A DNA stretch of 64,000 bases from Bdellovibrionales bacterium. Its GTDB lineage: Bacteria > Bdellovibrionota > Bdellovibrionia > Bdellovibrionales > JAMPXM01. Shown here piece after piece: positions 52,202-61,332 of this stretch (within the stretch, counting starts at the first letter, position 1; each line of letters begins with the position of its first letter). The translations under genes were made by a program, and so were the position numbers. The notes under the pieces are model-generated. The model was not told the DNA's origin, ran no database searches, and was given only the letters and a program-made list of their open reading frames with translations. The DNA is taken from the NCBI GenBank assembly GCA_016713885.1, contig JADJOF010000004.1:523635-587634 (forward strand), read 5' to 3'.

Positions 52202-53313
52202 ATGGATCAGTCGATTGCCGGATTCCAAACGGCCGGGCCGCAGCGAAATCCTTGGATCAAAGATCCATTGTTCGATTGGGCCTGCATTCACATTGGTGTG
52301 AGTCTGCTGCCGTTGGTTTGCCTGTTGCGCTACGCCGCCGACTTTACTTTTGAACGCGGCTATTTCTTGTGATGCTACTTCTCTGGGCTGGTCACCATCT
52401 CACGCCGATTTTTCTTCTCTACGCTGATCGACGAGTTCACGATCTCGCCATTCGACACGCGCCAAGACTCAATCTCGGAATTCTGGCAACTGTACTCCTG
52501 CCCCTCGCTGCATACGTCGCGGCAAGCGGATTGTACTGGGAAACGGGTCGCCACACGGCGTGGACCTACATGCCGATCGCCATCGTGTCTTTGGTCTACT
52601 TACTTTGGAGCTCCTACCATATTTGCGCCCAGCACTTCGGCATCATGCAGCTCTATCGCAAAAGAATGGGCCTGATTTCGGCCGGAGCTCGCGCCTTTGA
52701 AATGAAACTTTTCGTGATCACGCTCACCATACTGACGATCATGATTTGGTTTCATAACGGTGTCCGTGACGAATTCTTAGCTTACTACGGAATCCACTTT
52801 CGTTTCAGCCCTTGGTTTCCGATGGCAATGGGTGGACTCCTTGTCACGCTCATGTTCGTAACTCTTTATCGACTAAAACAGCGAGGCGAGCTCCGCCTGC
52901 AACTCGCGCTTTGCTATATTCAGTGCTTCTTCCTACCCATCGCAATGCTCATCTATCCACTCTACATCACCATGTTTCTCTATACGGGGCTGCACTACAT
53001 CGCCGACATCGCCCTGGGCAGTCTCATGTACAGCAATCTCAAAGCCGAGCCCTCGCACCGGAAGCAAAACTACTGGGTCTACGGCACCATGCTCGGCTTG
53101 ATCTTCGCCGGCGCCGCCTACTACATCTTTCACCACGGACTCCCGTTTATGCAGCACCACAACATTCAGCCTTTTGGGGCGATGGTAAATCTCGACACAA
53201 TTGATCGCGAGACCTTTGTGCTCATCTGCACGTTCTGCGGCCTCAACATGAGCATGCAGTTCGCGCACATCTACATCAGTCGCCCAGTGTATAAGAGCAG
53301 TGAGTACCTTTGA
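52202..53313 (+). CDS. Polytopic membrane protein with conserved histidines (frameshift at the start)
   Basis: Two overlapping frames read as one protein. The first (ATG 52202, behind TTGGGGATGTG) encodes 56 residues with the first membrane helix (IHIGVSLLPLVCLLRY). It stops at 52370-52372. The second opens at 52369 and continues MLLLWAGHHLTPIFLLYAD through about eight more helices. One missing base at the junction would join GYFL to MLLLWAGHH. His residues in the helices (GHH, YHICAQHFG, LHYIAD) hint at metal or heme binding. Family unknown. Confidence 0.6.
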
Positions 53314-53415
53314 GCGCGAAGTGACAATTTTCGGCCCTGTCTCGTAGCGCTATCTCGACCCTATTGCAGCTTGCAACTATTCAACCTGGTCGCAGTTTTG
53401 CTCGCAATCGACTTG

Positions 53416-55011
53416 ATGATAAGACACACCCTCACCTTGCTATTTGTTGTCATAGCCGCAATGGCCCCTGACCGTGGTCAGGCCCAAGTGCCCGGACTCG
53501 AGTATCGTCATGAAAATCTGCCTAAAGTTTTTAAGCTTCTCATCGATGGCATACCAACTGACTCGCCGGACTACGAGCTCATTTTGGACTGGACCGAGAC
53601 CATGCGGCAAACACCGTTTCGCGGTACTCCTGAGCAAGCGCAAGCCATAAAAAATGCGGTCGATGGCATCGTTGAAAAGGGTCTTGCCTACGGAACTCTC
53701 AAGTCCACTGATGCAGTCATTCATAGCAGCGGCGCAATTCAAGTCTACAACAAGCTACCAGCATCGGGCCGCTTCTACGACATCTTCGCAAAATTCAATG
53801 GTCGCCTCGATGCCTCACTGCTCACCGCCGATGATATCAAGATCTTCTCGTCGATTATCCGCAAAAATGGTTTCACACTTGAGAAGCTAAAGAAAATTCT
53901 GATCAAACCCGCCGCTCAGTTTAGCCCAAGTGGAATGATCTATAACGGTTTCCCGCTCGCACATTTACCAAAAATCGTAAGCTCTAGTATCCGAAGTGGT
54001 TTGGCCTACGGCCCGCCCGGATCCGTACAAATCGCCGGCCTCTTCACAACCGCAAATCGAGAACAATCAGTCAACTGGGGCCAGGTGAAAGCGCGCGGCT
54101 TGGGCTTTCGAGATTTCTCACAAGCTGCTGCAGCCCTCTTTGTCGCGAAGCTTGCTCCAAGCGCGCTTGTTCTTGATCTACCGGACGGCAACGAGAAGCG
54201 TCTCATTCTTCAACTCGGTCTTGATCTCCACTCACCGTCACAAAGCGCGCTTCAAAAACTCTCGCCATACGCTCGTCATCTCATAAAAAATGATCAACAT
54301 GGAATGTCGGTCTTACTTGCGCTGACCGGCGCGAAGATCTACCGCACGACCATCTTCATGGATGCGGGTCTTCCAATGGGTAAGGAGATGGTCATAATCG
54401 ATCGGTCCGCCATCACCTCAAGTCATTTTGAAAATGCCGACGGACGCCAGATCACAGCTGACGCCGTCGATTTCAACTCCGCATCACTGCAGACTCTCAG
54501 ACAAAATTTTGTCGGCCATCTCTTAGACCACGTTCACAGCCAACGCTTCAAAGAGGCCGTGGCACTGCTGCGCCAAGCCCCCGAATACCAGGCCGACGAT
54601 CTTTCGTTGGTCAAAAATATTTTGAGCCAAGTCTCGCCTGAGCGTCGAACTGAGTTTTTGAAGTACGCAATCACCGCCGAGAAGTTCGAATCGATTTCTC
54701 TCCTTCTCATTCCGGAGTACACACTGATACCTGAGTTTATCAATGACCCCGTCATTCGAAAGAACCTAAGTCACTGGTTTAGCGTCAAGCTTTCGGTCAG
54801 TGGCTTCCATCAGCTTCTCTATGAGTCTTATCAAGAAATGGGACGATTCCAGTTCTATGCGGTCCAATATCTGCGAGCTCTGAATAAAGACTATCCCGCC
54901 GAAGCGCAGGCCTTGATGGCGAAGTTCGAAGGCAAGATTCCAGATTTCAATACGCGTCCCCGCAGCCTCAGCGGTGGAATGTGCCCACAGCTTTTTCGCG
55001 CGGCCCAATAG
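53416..55011 (+). CDS. Exported protein of unknown function, about 531 aa
   Basis: A signal peptide (MIRHTLTLLFVVIAAMA, cleavage near GQAQV) is followed by a long, mostly helical protein with no membrane segment. No family recognised. The ATG at 53416 opens the signal peptide; an upstream TTG at 53371 adds a second hydrophobic stretch and is less likely. The gene stands alone between two other exported-protein genes. Confidence 0.6.
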   Translation: MIRHTLTLLFVVIAAMAPDRGQAQVPGLEYRHENLPKVFKLLIDGIPTDSPDYELILDWTETMRQTPFRGTPEQAQAIKNAVDGIVEKGLAYGTLKSTDAVIHSSGAIQVYNKLPASGRFYDIFAKFNGRLDASLLTADDIKIFSSIIRKNGFTLEKLKKILIKPAAQFSPSGMIYNGFPLAHLPKIVSSSIRSGLAYGPPGSVQIAGLFTTANREQSVNWGQVKARGLGFRDFSQAAAALFVAKLAPSALVLDLPDGNEKRLILQLGLDLHSPSQSALQKLSPYARHLIKNDQHGMSVLLALTGAKIYRTTIFMDAGLPMGKEMVIIDRSAITSSHFENADGRQITADAVDFNSASLQTLRQNFVGHLLDHVHSQRFKEAVALLRQAPEYQADDLSLVKNILSQVSPERRTEFLKYAITAEKFESISLLLIPEYTLIPEFINDPVIRKNLSHWFSVKLSVSGFHQLLYESYQEMGRFQFYAVQYLRALNKDYPAEAQALMAKFEGKIPDFNTRPRSLSGGMCPQLFRAAQ

Positions 55012-55152
55012 GTCGACAATCGAGAAAGCCTTTCAAATCATTGAAAACATCACGCTCGATTGAGACGCCGCGGACAAATTAAGCGGTATCCAGACGGTAT
55101 GTTCTTTGGATATCGCGGGGCCGAACCCTTCGCCAATTCCGTGGAGCACTCG

Positions 55153-56754
55153 ATGCCATCGATTAGAACTAGAACCGCCCTGCCACTTGTCGCGATGGCT
55201 GCGCTCGTCACAGGCTTCGCCGCCCCGTCAGTGAGCCAAGCCGGAGCGCCGTGGACCATCACCAAACAGAGCTGGTCAACTGATGACGAAACGGCCTTCT
55301 CCGAATGGGTTCAAAAGATCGGCGAAAGCCGTTGCAACACCGTCAATAAGTGTCTAGCGGGACCTGCCAATTACCTTGCAAGCAGCGAAGAGAAAAAAAC
55401 CTATAGCTTCGTCGCCGACTGCGGTCGCTACCCATTTTTACTTCGTGCCTATTTTGCGTGGAAGCGCGGTCTCCCGTTCTCAGTCGTCAGCAAGGTGGCT
55501 TCCGCCGATGGCAGCGATCGCGATATTCGCTACAGCCCAAATGGCAATATACCCGTTGAACGTCGTGACTTTTTAGGCGCAAGCGACGGCGAGAAGGCTG
55601 TGAAAGCCGCTGCCTCTGCCGTGTTCACAGCGGTCTATCGTATGGATCCCGGCCTCGATAGCGGTGGCGCCGGCAAACCGTTCCCCGATTTTTACTCACC
55701 AAAAATTGCTCGCGACTCTATTCGCCCCGGCACCGTAATGTACGATCCTTCAGGCCACGCCGCCATCGTCTATAAAGTCGAAGACAATGGCCAAGTGCGC
55801 ATGACCGATGCCCACCCCGATTCATCGGTTTCGTACATCACTTACGACAAGGCGTTTCAGCGCTCACGCCCAGGCCAAGGTGCCGGATTTAAAAATTTCC
55901 GGCCGCTCAAAGCAGTCGATGGCCGCGTGGTCACCATCAGCAATAAGAACCTTTCGCTCTTTAGCCTTGAACAGTACTACGGAAACAAACCCGTTGCGGG
56001 TTCGTGGAGCAAAGGGACATTTGAACAAAACGGTCAACGCCTTGATTACTACGACTACGTTCGAGCCAGTCTTTCGGTCGGCGACCTCAAGTACAACCCA
56101 GTTGATGAAGTCAAAAAAGGCGTCGAGTCACTCTGCGAAGCGATCAACTACCGCGCGCAATCCGTTCAAGAGGCAGTCGACCACAGCATTCACCTCAAAG
56201 AACACCCGTCCTCACTCCCAAAAAATATCTACGGCACCGACGGCGAATGGGAGAGCTTCTCAACACCGTCGCGCGATGCCCGTTTGAAAGTGTCGTTTCT
56301 CGATCTACGCACGAGCATTGAAAAATACGTCGGACTCTATCGCGCCGGCGACTCTCGCATTGTTTATAGCGGCAGTAATCTTGGTCGCGATCTACGCGAA
56401 GCGTATGATCAAGCGGCAAGCGCCTGCGCTGTCGAGTACCGACGGTCCGACAACTCGGTCGTCAAACTCGGTTTTAATGATGTCGTCAAGCGCATGTACC
56501 TGCTGTCATTCGATCCCTACCACTGTCCCGAGCTGCGTTGGGGAGCTACGCATTCCAATGAGCTCGCCACGTGCCGCGATAGCCAAGACAAGCGCGCTTG
56601 GTTCGCAGCCGAACAGGGACTTCGCAACCAAACCCAGCGCACCTACGATGCGCGTATGGACTTCTCACTCAACCAGCTCCAGCAAAAAGTCCCAGGCTCA
56701 GGCCTGAGCCAAGCCGCAGATATCGATCTGCGCGCCTATCTCGAGGCGCTGTGA
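55153..56754 (+). CDS. Exported NlpC/P60-like protein, about 533 aa
   Basis: A signal peptide (cleavage near VSQAG) precedes a domain with features of a papain-like NlpC/CHAP fold: a Cys near the start of a helix (VADCGRYPFLLRAYFAWK), then GTVMYDPSGHAAIVYKVED with a His on a strand, then VRMTDAHPD. These could be the Cys-His-His/Asp triad of a wall hydrolase or amidase. The C-terminal 300 residues are helical with several Cys and are unassigned. The gene is followed 6 bases later by a long hairpin. Confidence 0.55.
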   Translation: MPSIRTRTALPLVAMAALVTGFAAPSVSQAGAPWTITKQSWSTDDETAFSEWVQKIGESRCNTVNKCLAGPANYLASSEEKKTYSFVADCGRYPFLLRAYFAWKRGLPFSVVSKVASADGSDRDIRYSPNGNIPVERRDFLGASDGEKAVKAAASAVFTAVYRMDPGLDSGGAGKPFPDFYSPKIARDSIRPGTVMYDPSGHAAIVYKVEDNGQVRMTDAHPDSSVSYITYDKAFQRSRPGQGAGFKNFRPLKAVDGRVVTISNKNLSLFSLEQYYGNKPVAGSWSKGTFEQNGQRLDYYDYVRASLSVGDLKYNPVDEVKKGVESLCEAINYRAQSVQEAVDHSIHLKEHPSSLPKNIYGTDGEWESFSTPSRDARLKVSFLDLRTSIEKYVGLYRAGDSRIVYSGSNLGRDLREAYDQAASACAVEYRRSDNSVVKLGFNDVVKRMYLLSFDPYHCPELRWGATHSNELATCRDSQDKRAWFAAEQGLRNQTQRTYDARMDFSLNQLQQKVPGSGLSQAADIDLRAYLEAL

Positions 56755-56760
56755 CTTGCC

Positions 56761-56815
56761 AGGTACCTTCTTCCTTTTGGCGACTCGGTGAGTCGCCAAA
56801 AGGAAGAAGGTACCT
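56761..56815. repeat. Long perfect hairpin, copy 2 (shared with 28380-28434)
   Basis: A perfect 25-bp stem with a 5-base loop (CGGTG). It shares the arm start AGGTACCTTCTTCCTTT with copy 1. It lies 6 bases after one stop codon and 1 base before the FNR-type box of norC, so it probably ends the upstream transcript and insulates the nor promoter. Confidence 0.8.
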
Positions 56816-56816
56816 C

Positions 56817-56830
56817 TTGATCCAGATCAA
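56817..56830. promoter_or_regulatory. FNR/DNR-type box upstream of norC
   Basis: TTGAT-CCAG-ATCAA is a perfect match to the FNR/DNR/NNR consensus. Its centre (56823.5) is 41.5 bases before 56865, and a -10-like TAGCCT lies at 56853-56858, the exact spacing of a class II activated promoter. It would activate norCBQD without oxygen or with nitric oxide. Confidence 0.8.
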
Positions 56831-56848
56831 GGAACCGGTGGCGGTTCC
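56831..56848. promoter_or_regulatory. Palindromic operator candidate in the norC promoter
   Basis: GGAACCG-GTGG-CGGTTCC, a perfect 7-bp inverted repeat. It starts directly at the end of the FNR box and reaches nearly to the predicted -10, so a protein bound there would compete with RNA polymerase. No known binding family is assigned. Confidence 0.45.
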
Positions 56849-56889
56849 GCACTAGCCTAGCACAATCAACCCTTTAGCTGAGGTTCATT

Positions 56890-57564
56890 GTGCTATCAAA
56901 ATCCGGTGCGAAAGCCTTTTTCCTCGTCTGAACCGCGCTCTGTGGAGGAGCGTTTATCCTTCTGACGTTCGACACGATCAAACGCGTTCCCGCGCAAACG
57001 AATGCCATCGAAATCACCGAGAGCGTGAAGCGAGGCAAACACCTGTGGGACACAAGCAACTGCATGGGCTGTCATACGCTCATGGGTGAAGGCGCCTATT
57101 ATGCGCCTGAGCTGACCAAAGTGGTCGAGCGTCGGGGCGAGGCCTTTATCAAAGCCATGCTGAAAGATCCCGAGAAGATGTTCCCGGGCGAGCGCAAGAT
57201 GCAAAACTATCACTTCACCGATGAGCAAATCGCAGATCTCTATGCATTCCTGCAGTGGATTGGCAAAGTCGATCTAAACGGCTTCCCTCCCAAGCCCGAT
57301 CTTGCGCAGCAAAGCTCAGCACCTGCTGTCGGGGCTCCAGCTGTATTCACACAGATGTGCACGGCTTGCCATTCATTAAAGGGTAGCGGCGGAAATGTTG
57401 GTCCTGCGCTTGATGGTGTGGGCTCGCGTCGCACGGCGGACTTCATCACCGCATGGCTGAAAGACCCGGCGGCCGTTAAGGCCGACGCCAAAATGGCAAA
57501 GATGCCGCTTTCTGAAAGCGATATCTCTGAACTCACCCTCTTCCTTGTTGCACAAAAGAACTGA
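56890..57564 (+). CDS. norC: Nitric oxide reductase subunit NorC with a second cytochrome c domain; in-frame TGA
   Basis: The membrane-anchored cytochrome c that feeds electrons to NorB. The GTG at 56890 follows GAGG and gives VLSKSGAKAFFLV, then a TGA at 56929, then TALCGGAFILLTFDT in the same frame. Typical NorC proteins have Gly where the TGA stands (GGA). The first heme site is CMGCHT, as usual. A second, CTACHSLKG, starts an extra C-terminal cytochrome c domain not present in the standard 150-residue NorC. As given, only a version lacking the anchor (GTG at 57025) can be made. Confidence 0.88.
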
Positions 57565-57572
57565 GGCCGCCT

Positions 57573-58888
57573 ATGAAATACAGATCACAAAAAGTTGCAT
57601 ACTGGTTCTTCGCCACCTGCATGCTCTTGTTCTCGCTGCAGATCATCTATGGCTTCATCATGGGCTTTGCGCACATGGGAATGGATGGCCTGCATAATAT
57701 TATTCCGTTTCACACCGCCCGTGCGACACACACCAACCTCCTGGTGATGTGGCTGCTCGCAGGATTCATGGGGTCGGCGTACTACATCATTCCAGAAGAA
57801 GCAGAACGCGAACTCGTTTCGACGAAGCTCGCGTACCTACAGCTCATCAGCTTTGTCGCCGTCGGCATCACTGCCGTCATCGGGTTTCATTTTGGCTGGT
57901 GGGAAGGACGCAAGTTCTTAGAGATCCCGCGACCACTCGACTACCTCGTCGTCGTAAACGTGCTGCTCTTCATCTACTTGATCGGCGCCACAATTTGGAC
58001 CGGTAAGCGCAAGACCACAACGGCCATGGTTCTGTTTTTTGGTCTCCTGACTGCCGCACTCCTCTATCTTCCCGGAATGATTCCAACTGACAACCAGACG
58101 ATGGACTCGTACTGGCGCTGGTGGGTTGTTCACCTCTGGGTTGAAGGCGTTGGGAATTGATCATGGGCGCAATCCTTTCGTTCCTGCTGATCAAACTCAC
58201 AGGTGTCGACCGTGAAATTATCGAGAAGTGGCTGTACGTGATTGTCGGCTTTACCTTCCTCTCTGGAATTTTGGGAACTGGCCACCACTACTACTATATC
58301 GGCACTCCCCGCTACTGGCTGATGATCGGCGGAGCCTTTAGCGCTCTTGAGCCTGTCGCCTTCTTGGGAATGGCGATCTATGCCATCACCATGGCGAAAA
58401 AGGGAGGGCGCGACTCAAACAACAAGACCGCGCTGTTATGGACGATCGGTTGTTCGGTGATGGCTCTGGGTTTGGCATACGCTCCGGTGAATATGTACAT
58501 CACTCGTCACCGCCATGCACGGACACATGGCGTTCTGGGGTGCCTACGCGATGCTGATCCTCGCGATCATCACCTACGCGATGCCCATCATGACCGGTCG
58601 AAAGTTGCATGACTCGCCGTCGAACACCTTCGCCTTCTGGACCTCTAATATCGGAATGATCGCCATGACTGTTGCTTTCGGAATCGCCGGAATTGCACAG
58701 GTCTATCTCGAACGGAAAATGGGTATCGACTTTTTGCAGGTGCAAAAGAGGTTGAGGTTCACTTCCTAGGCCTGGTGCTCGCAGCGACTCTTTTCACCGT
58801 CGGCATGATCGTATTCATCGCGAACTTTATTAAGTTCGGTCTACCAAGCGACGTCAGCTTTCAAGCGGGAGAGGGAAAGCGCTCATGA
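57573..58888 (+). CDS. norB: Nitric oxide reductase catalytic subunit NorB (several frameshifts)
   Basis: Heme-copper oxidase-type subunit that reduces 2 NO to N2O. Good family segments lie in three frames: 57573-58145 (PFHTARATHTNLLVMW, YWRWWVVHLWVEGV), 58164-58490 (IMGAILSFLLIKLTGVDREIIEKW, GTGHHYYYIG) and 58515-58745 (MHGHMAFWGAYAMLIL, YLERKMGIDFLQVQK), with the end in a fourth segment to the ATGA overlap with norQ. Changes: a base lost in GVW-EL near 58152, loss of residues around 58470-58510 (the LGAG-x-W-G-F-x-H-T-L part), and A4 for A5 near 58744. Total length is a little short for NorB. Confidence 0.88.
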
Positions 58889-59655
58889 AACCCTGGTACC
58901 GACCCGTCGGTCACGAAGTCACCGTATTTGCTTCGGCATACAAGCAGGCATTGCCGGTTCTTCTCAAAGGACCAACGGGTTCCGGTAAGTCTCGATTTGT
59001 CGAATACATGGCCGATCAATTGGATCGGCCCTTGATTCAAGTCGCCTGCAACGAAGACACATCGGCGTCTGATCTGATCGGACGCTTTCTGATCAAAGGC
59101 GGCGAAACGGTTTGGGTCGATGGACCTGTCACTCGTGCCGTCCGTGCGGGCTCTTTCTTATATCTCGACGAAGTCGCCGAAGCACGTGAGGACGTGATGG
59201 TTGTCCTTCATTCACTTTCGGACTTTCGACGAACGCTGTACATAGACAAAACCGGTGAAAGCCTGAACGCCGCGCCCGGTTTTCAAATGACCATGAGTTT
59301 CAACCCGGGTTACCAGTCTCGCCTCAAAGAGATGAAGCCATCGACTCGCCAGCGTTTTGTGACGATCGCTTTTGACTTTCCAACACTGGACATCGAAGTC
59401 GAGATCGTCAGCAAAGAGAGTGGTGTCGATTTGAGCATCGCAAAAAAACTCTGTGCGCTCGGCGAGCAGATTCGCAAACTCACAGAGCTTCCACTGAAAG
59501 AAACCGCTTCGACAAGACTCTTGGTCTACGCCGCAAAGCTTATTCAAGCCGGCCTCCACCCGCGTCTCGCCTGCGACTCAAGCATCGTGCAGACGATCAC
59601 CGACGATGCCGAAACCGTGACCGCGCTTCGCGACCTTGTCGAGCTACGGTTCTAA
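58885..59655 (+). CDS. norQ: MoxR-type AAA+ ATPase NorQ
   Basis: A 256-residue AAA+ protein of the CbbQ/NirQ/NorQ group. Walker A is GPTGSGKSR, Walker B FLYLDEVAEAR, and the sensor region MTMSFNPGYQS. With NorD it inserts the non-heme iron into NorB. The ATG overlaps the norB stop as ATGA, and the frame is intact. Confidence 0.94.
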   Translation: MKPWYRPVGHEVTVFASAYKQALPVLLKGPTGSGKSRFVEYMADQLDRPLIQVACNEDTSASDLIGRFLIKGGETVWVDGPVTRAVRAGSFLYLDEVAEAREDVMVVLHSLSDFRRTLYIDKTGESLNAAPGFQMTMSFNPGYQSRLKEMKPSTRQRFVTIAFDFPTLDIEVEIVSKESGVDLSIAKKLCALGEQIRKLTELPLKETASTRLLVYAAKLIQAGLHPRLACDSSIVQTITDDAETVTALRDLVELRF

Positions 59656-59658
59656 AGC

Positions 59659-61332
59659 GTGGGACTTGACGAAGTCTTGTTTGCTTATCTACTCAAGAGC
59701 ATCAAAGCCGTTCGCGGTAAAGGAACCAGTGATGCTCATCTCTTTCGCCTTCTCGATCACCGGCGACGATTTTCGATTTTGGCGAGCGCGCTCTCGGGAC
59801 GGTCTCTCGATATTCAGTTCACCGATCACGAGTACGGAATCTCCGAAACCGAACTCTATTTGCCGGCAACCGAGGCCTCGCTTGAAACCTACGAACTCAA
59901 CAGCACGCTTTCGTTTTATCGCCTCCTGATACTCGCTCACGGACTCAATCAACGATCAATTGATTGGCCGTGGGTTGAATCAGACTTTCATCGCGAATAC
60001 CCCAGCGCCTCCGCCCTTCGCGAGCGAATCGTCGCTCATCCCATTGCAACCCAAGTGAAATTCATTCTTCTTCCCTTTCACTATTTTGCGGACTCCAAGC
60101 ATTCAAAATCGTCTTCACTGGCGCCTGGACAGAGCCGCAACAAGAACGGCCAAAGCCACGGCAAGTCCTACAAGGCCAAAACCGTTCACCGCCCGCGCAC
60201 GATTCAACTGCCTGAGGGTGACTCCAACCCCGTGGTTCACGTCTTTGAAAAAGTTCAAACAGTCGATGAGTACAACGGCGGCCAACGTACGGTCGACGGT
60301 TCTGACGAGATGTCTGGTCTGAGCGAGGCTTTCGAAGAGTCTCCACTCAGCCAGGTGACTCGCTCAGCACAGAGCGCACAGTCCATGGTCAAATCAGATG
60401 CGGTGATCGAGACGCAGGCCGCAATCGATGAACCAGTGGAGAAAACGGAGGATAAGTCTGAGATCTTTTTCTTTGATGAGTGGTCGAAGTCATCGCAGAC
60501 GTACCTGAAGAATTGGTGCCGTGTCCGAGTCGATGCAACTGAATCTCAAACACCGACGTCCCACACCTCGACCATACAAACAAGACGTCTTGGTCAAAAG
60601 ATCCAGCAAGATCTCTCGCAGATTCTGAACTTGAAGGCCGTACGCAAGCGTCTGAGCGACGGCACCGATTTTGACTTTGATGCCACTCTCGATCAGCAAA
60701 TCGAACGGCGAGTGATCGCCAATCCCACCAATCGCATATATGAAAAACGATCGGCGATTCAGCAGGACTATGCGTTTTGTATTCTTGTCGATGGCAGTCT
60801 GTCGACCGATTCCTACGTCTCCGGGATTCGCATCAATGATCTCATCAAGGACTCGTTACACGTCTTGCGCTATGCACTTGAGGACTTCGAACAAACGACA
60901 ACAATCCTATCGTTTCGAAGTTTCACCCGCAGCGACTGCCGCATCACGAAACTCAAAGACTGGTCGGAGCCGTGGCCGAAAGTCCCCGGAAGAATCGAAA
61001 CTCTCACACCTGATGGTTTCACCCGCCTTGGCCCCGCTCTTCGCTACGCCGCGCACACGTTAAACCAGCTGCCGGCTAAAACACGATTTCTCTTCGTGCT
61101 CAGCGATTCTAAGCCAACCGACTACGACGCCTACGAAGGCCAACACGGCCTTGCCGATGTGAATCGCGCCGTTCAAGAGGTCCACGCTGGCGACTCCATT
61201 GTCCATGCCTTTATACTCTCCGACGAACGTTCGAGCCGTTTCAACGACCTCTACGGTCCTGGGCGTTTTGACTATCTTCTCGATATCAATCGCATCGGCC
61301 CAACGCTGACTCATCTGCTTCGCCGCCGTTAA
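59659..61332 (+). CDS. norD: VWA-domain activation protein NorD
   Basis: A 557-residue partner of NorQ. The N-terminal half is helical with an acidic, Ser-rich middle. The C-terminal von Willebrand A domain has the MIDAS motif DGSLS, the conserved Thr in GFTRLGPALRYA and the Asp in FVLSDSKPTDYD. It delivers NorQ to NorB. GTG start at 59659, 3 bases after the norQ stop. Its stop overlaps the convergent DUF2249 gene. Confidence 0.92.
   Translation: MGLDEVLFAYLLKSIKAVRGKGTSDAHLFRLLDHRRRFSILASALSGRSLDIQFTDHEYGISETELYLPATEASLETYELNSTLSFYRLLILAHGLNQRSIDWPWVESDFHREYPSASALRERIVAHPIATQVKFILLPFHYFADSKHSKSSSLAPGQSRNKNGQSHGKSYKAKTVHRPRTIQLPEGDSNPVVHVFEKVQTVDEYNGGQRTVDGSDEMSGLSEAFEESPLSQVTRSAQSAQSMVKSDAVIETQAAIDEPVEKTEDKSEIFFFDEWSKSSQTYLKNWCRVRVDATESQTPTSHTSTIQTRRLGQKIQQDLSQILNLKAVRKRLSDGTDFDFDATLDQQIERRVIANPTNRIYEKRSAIQQDYAFCILVDGSLSTDSYVSGIRINDLIKDSLHVLRYALEDFEQTTTILSFRSFTRSDCRITKLKDWSEPWPKVPGRIETLTPDGFTRLGPALRYAAHTLNQLPAKTRFLFVLSDSKPTDYDAYEGQHGLADVNRAVQEVHAGDSIVHAFILSDERSSRFNDLYGPGRFDYLLDINRIGPTLTHLLRRR

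Noticed and set aside
56890..57564. UGA read as glycine (recoding) in norC
   Set aside because: The TGA stands at a Gly position, but many genes in the window end normally at TGA (for example norC itself, dppD, norB). A point change or error is simpler.
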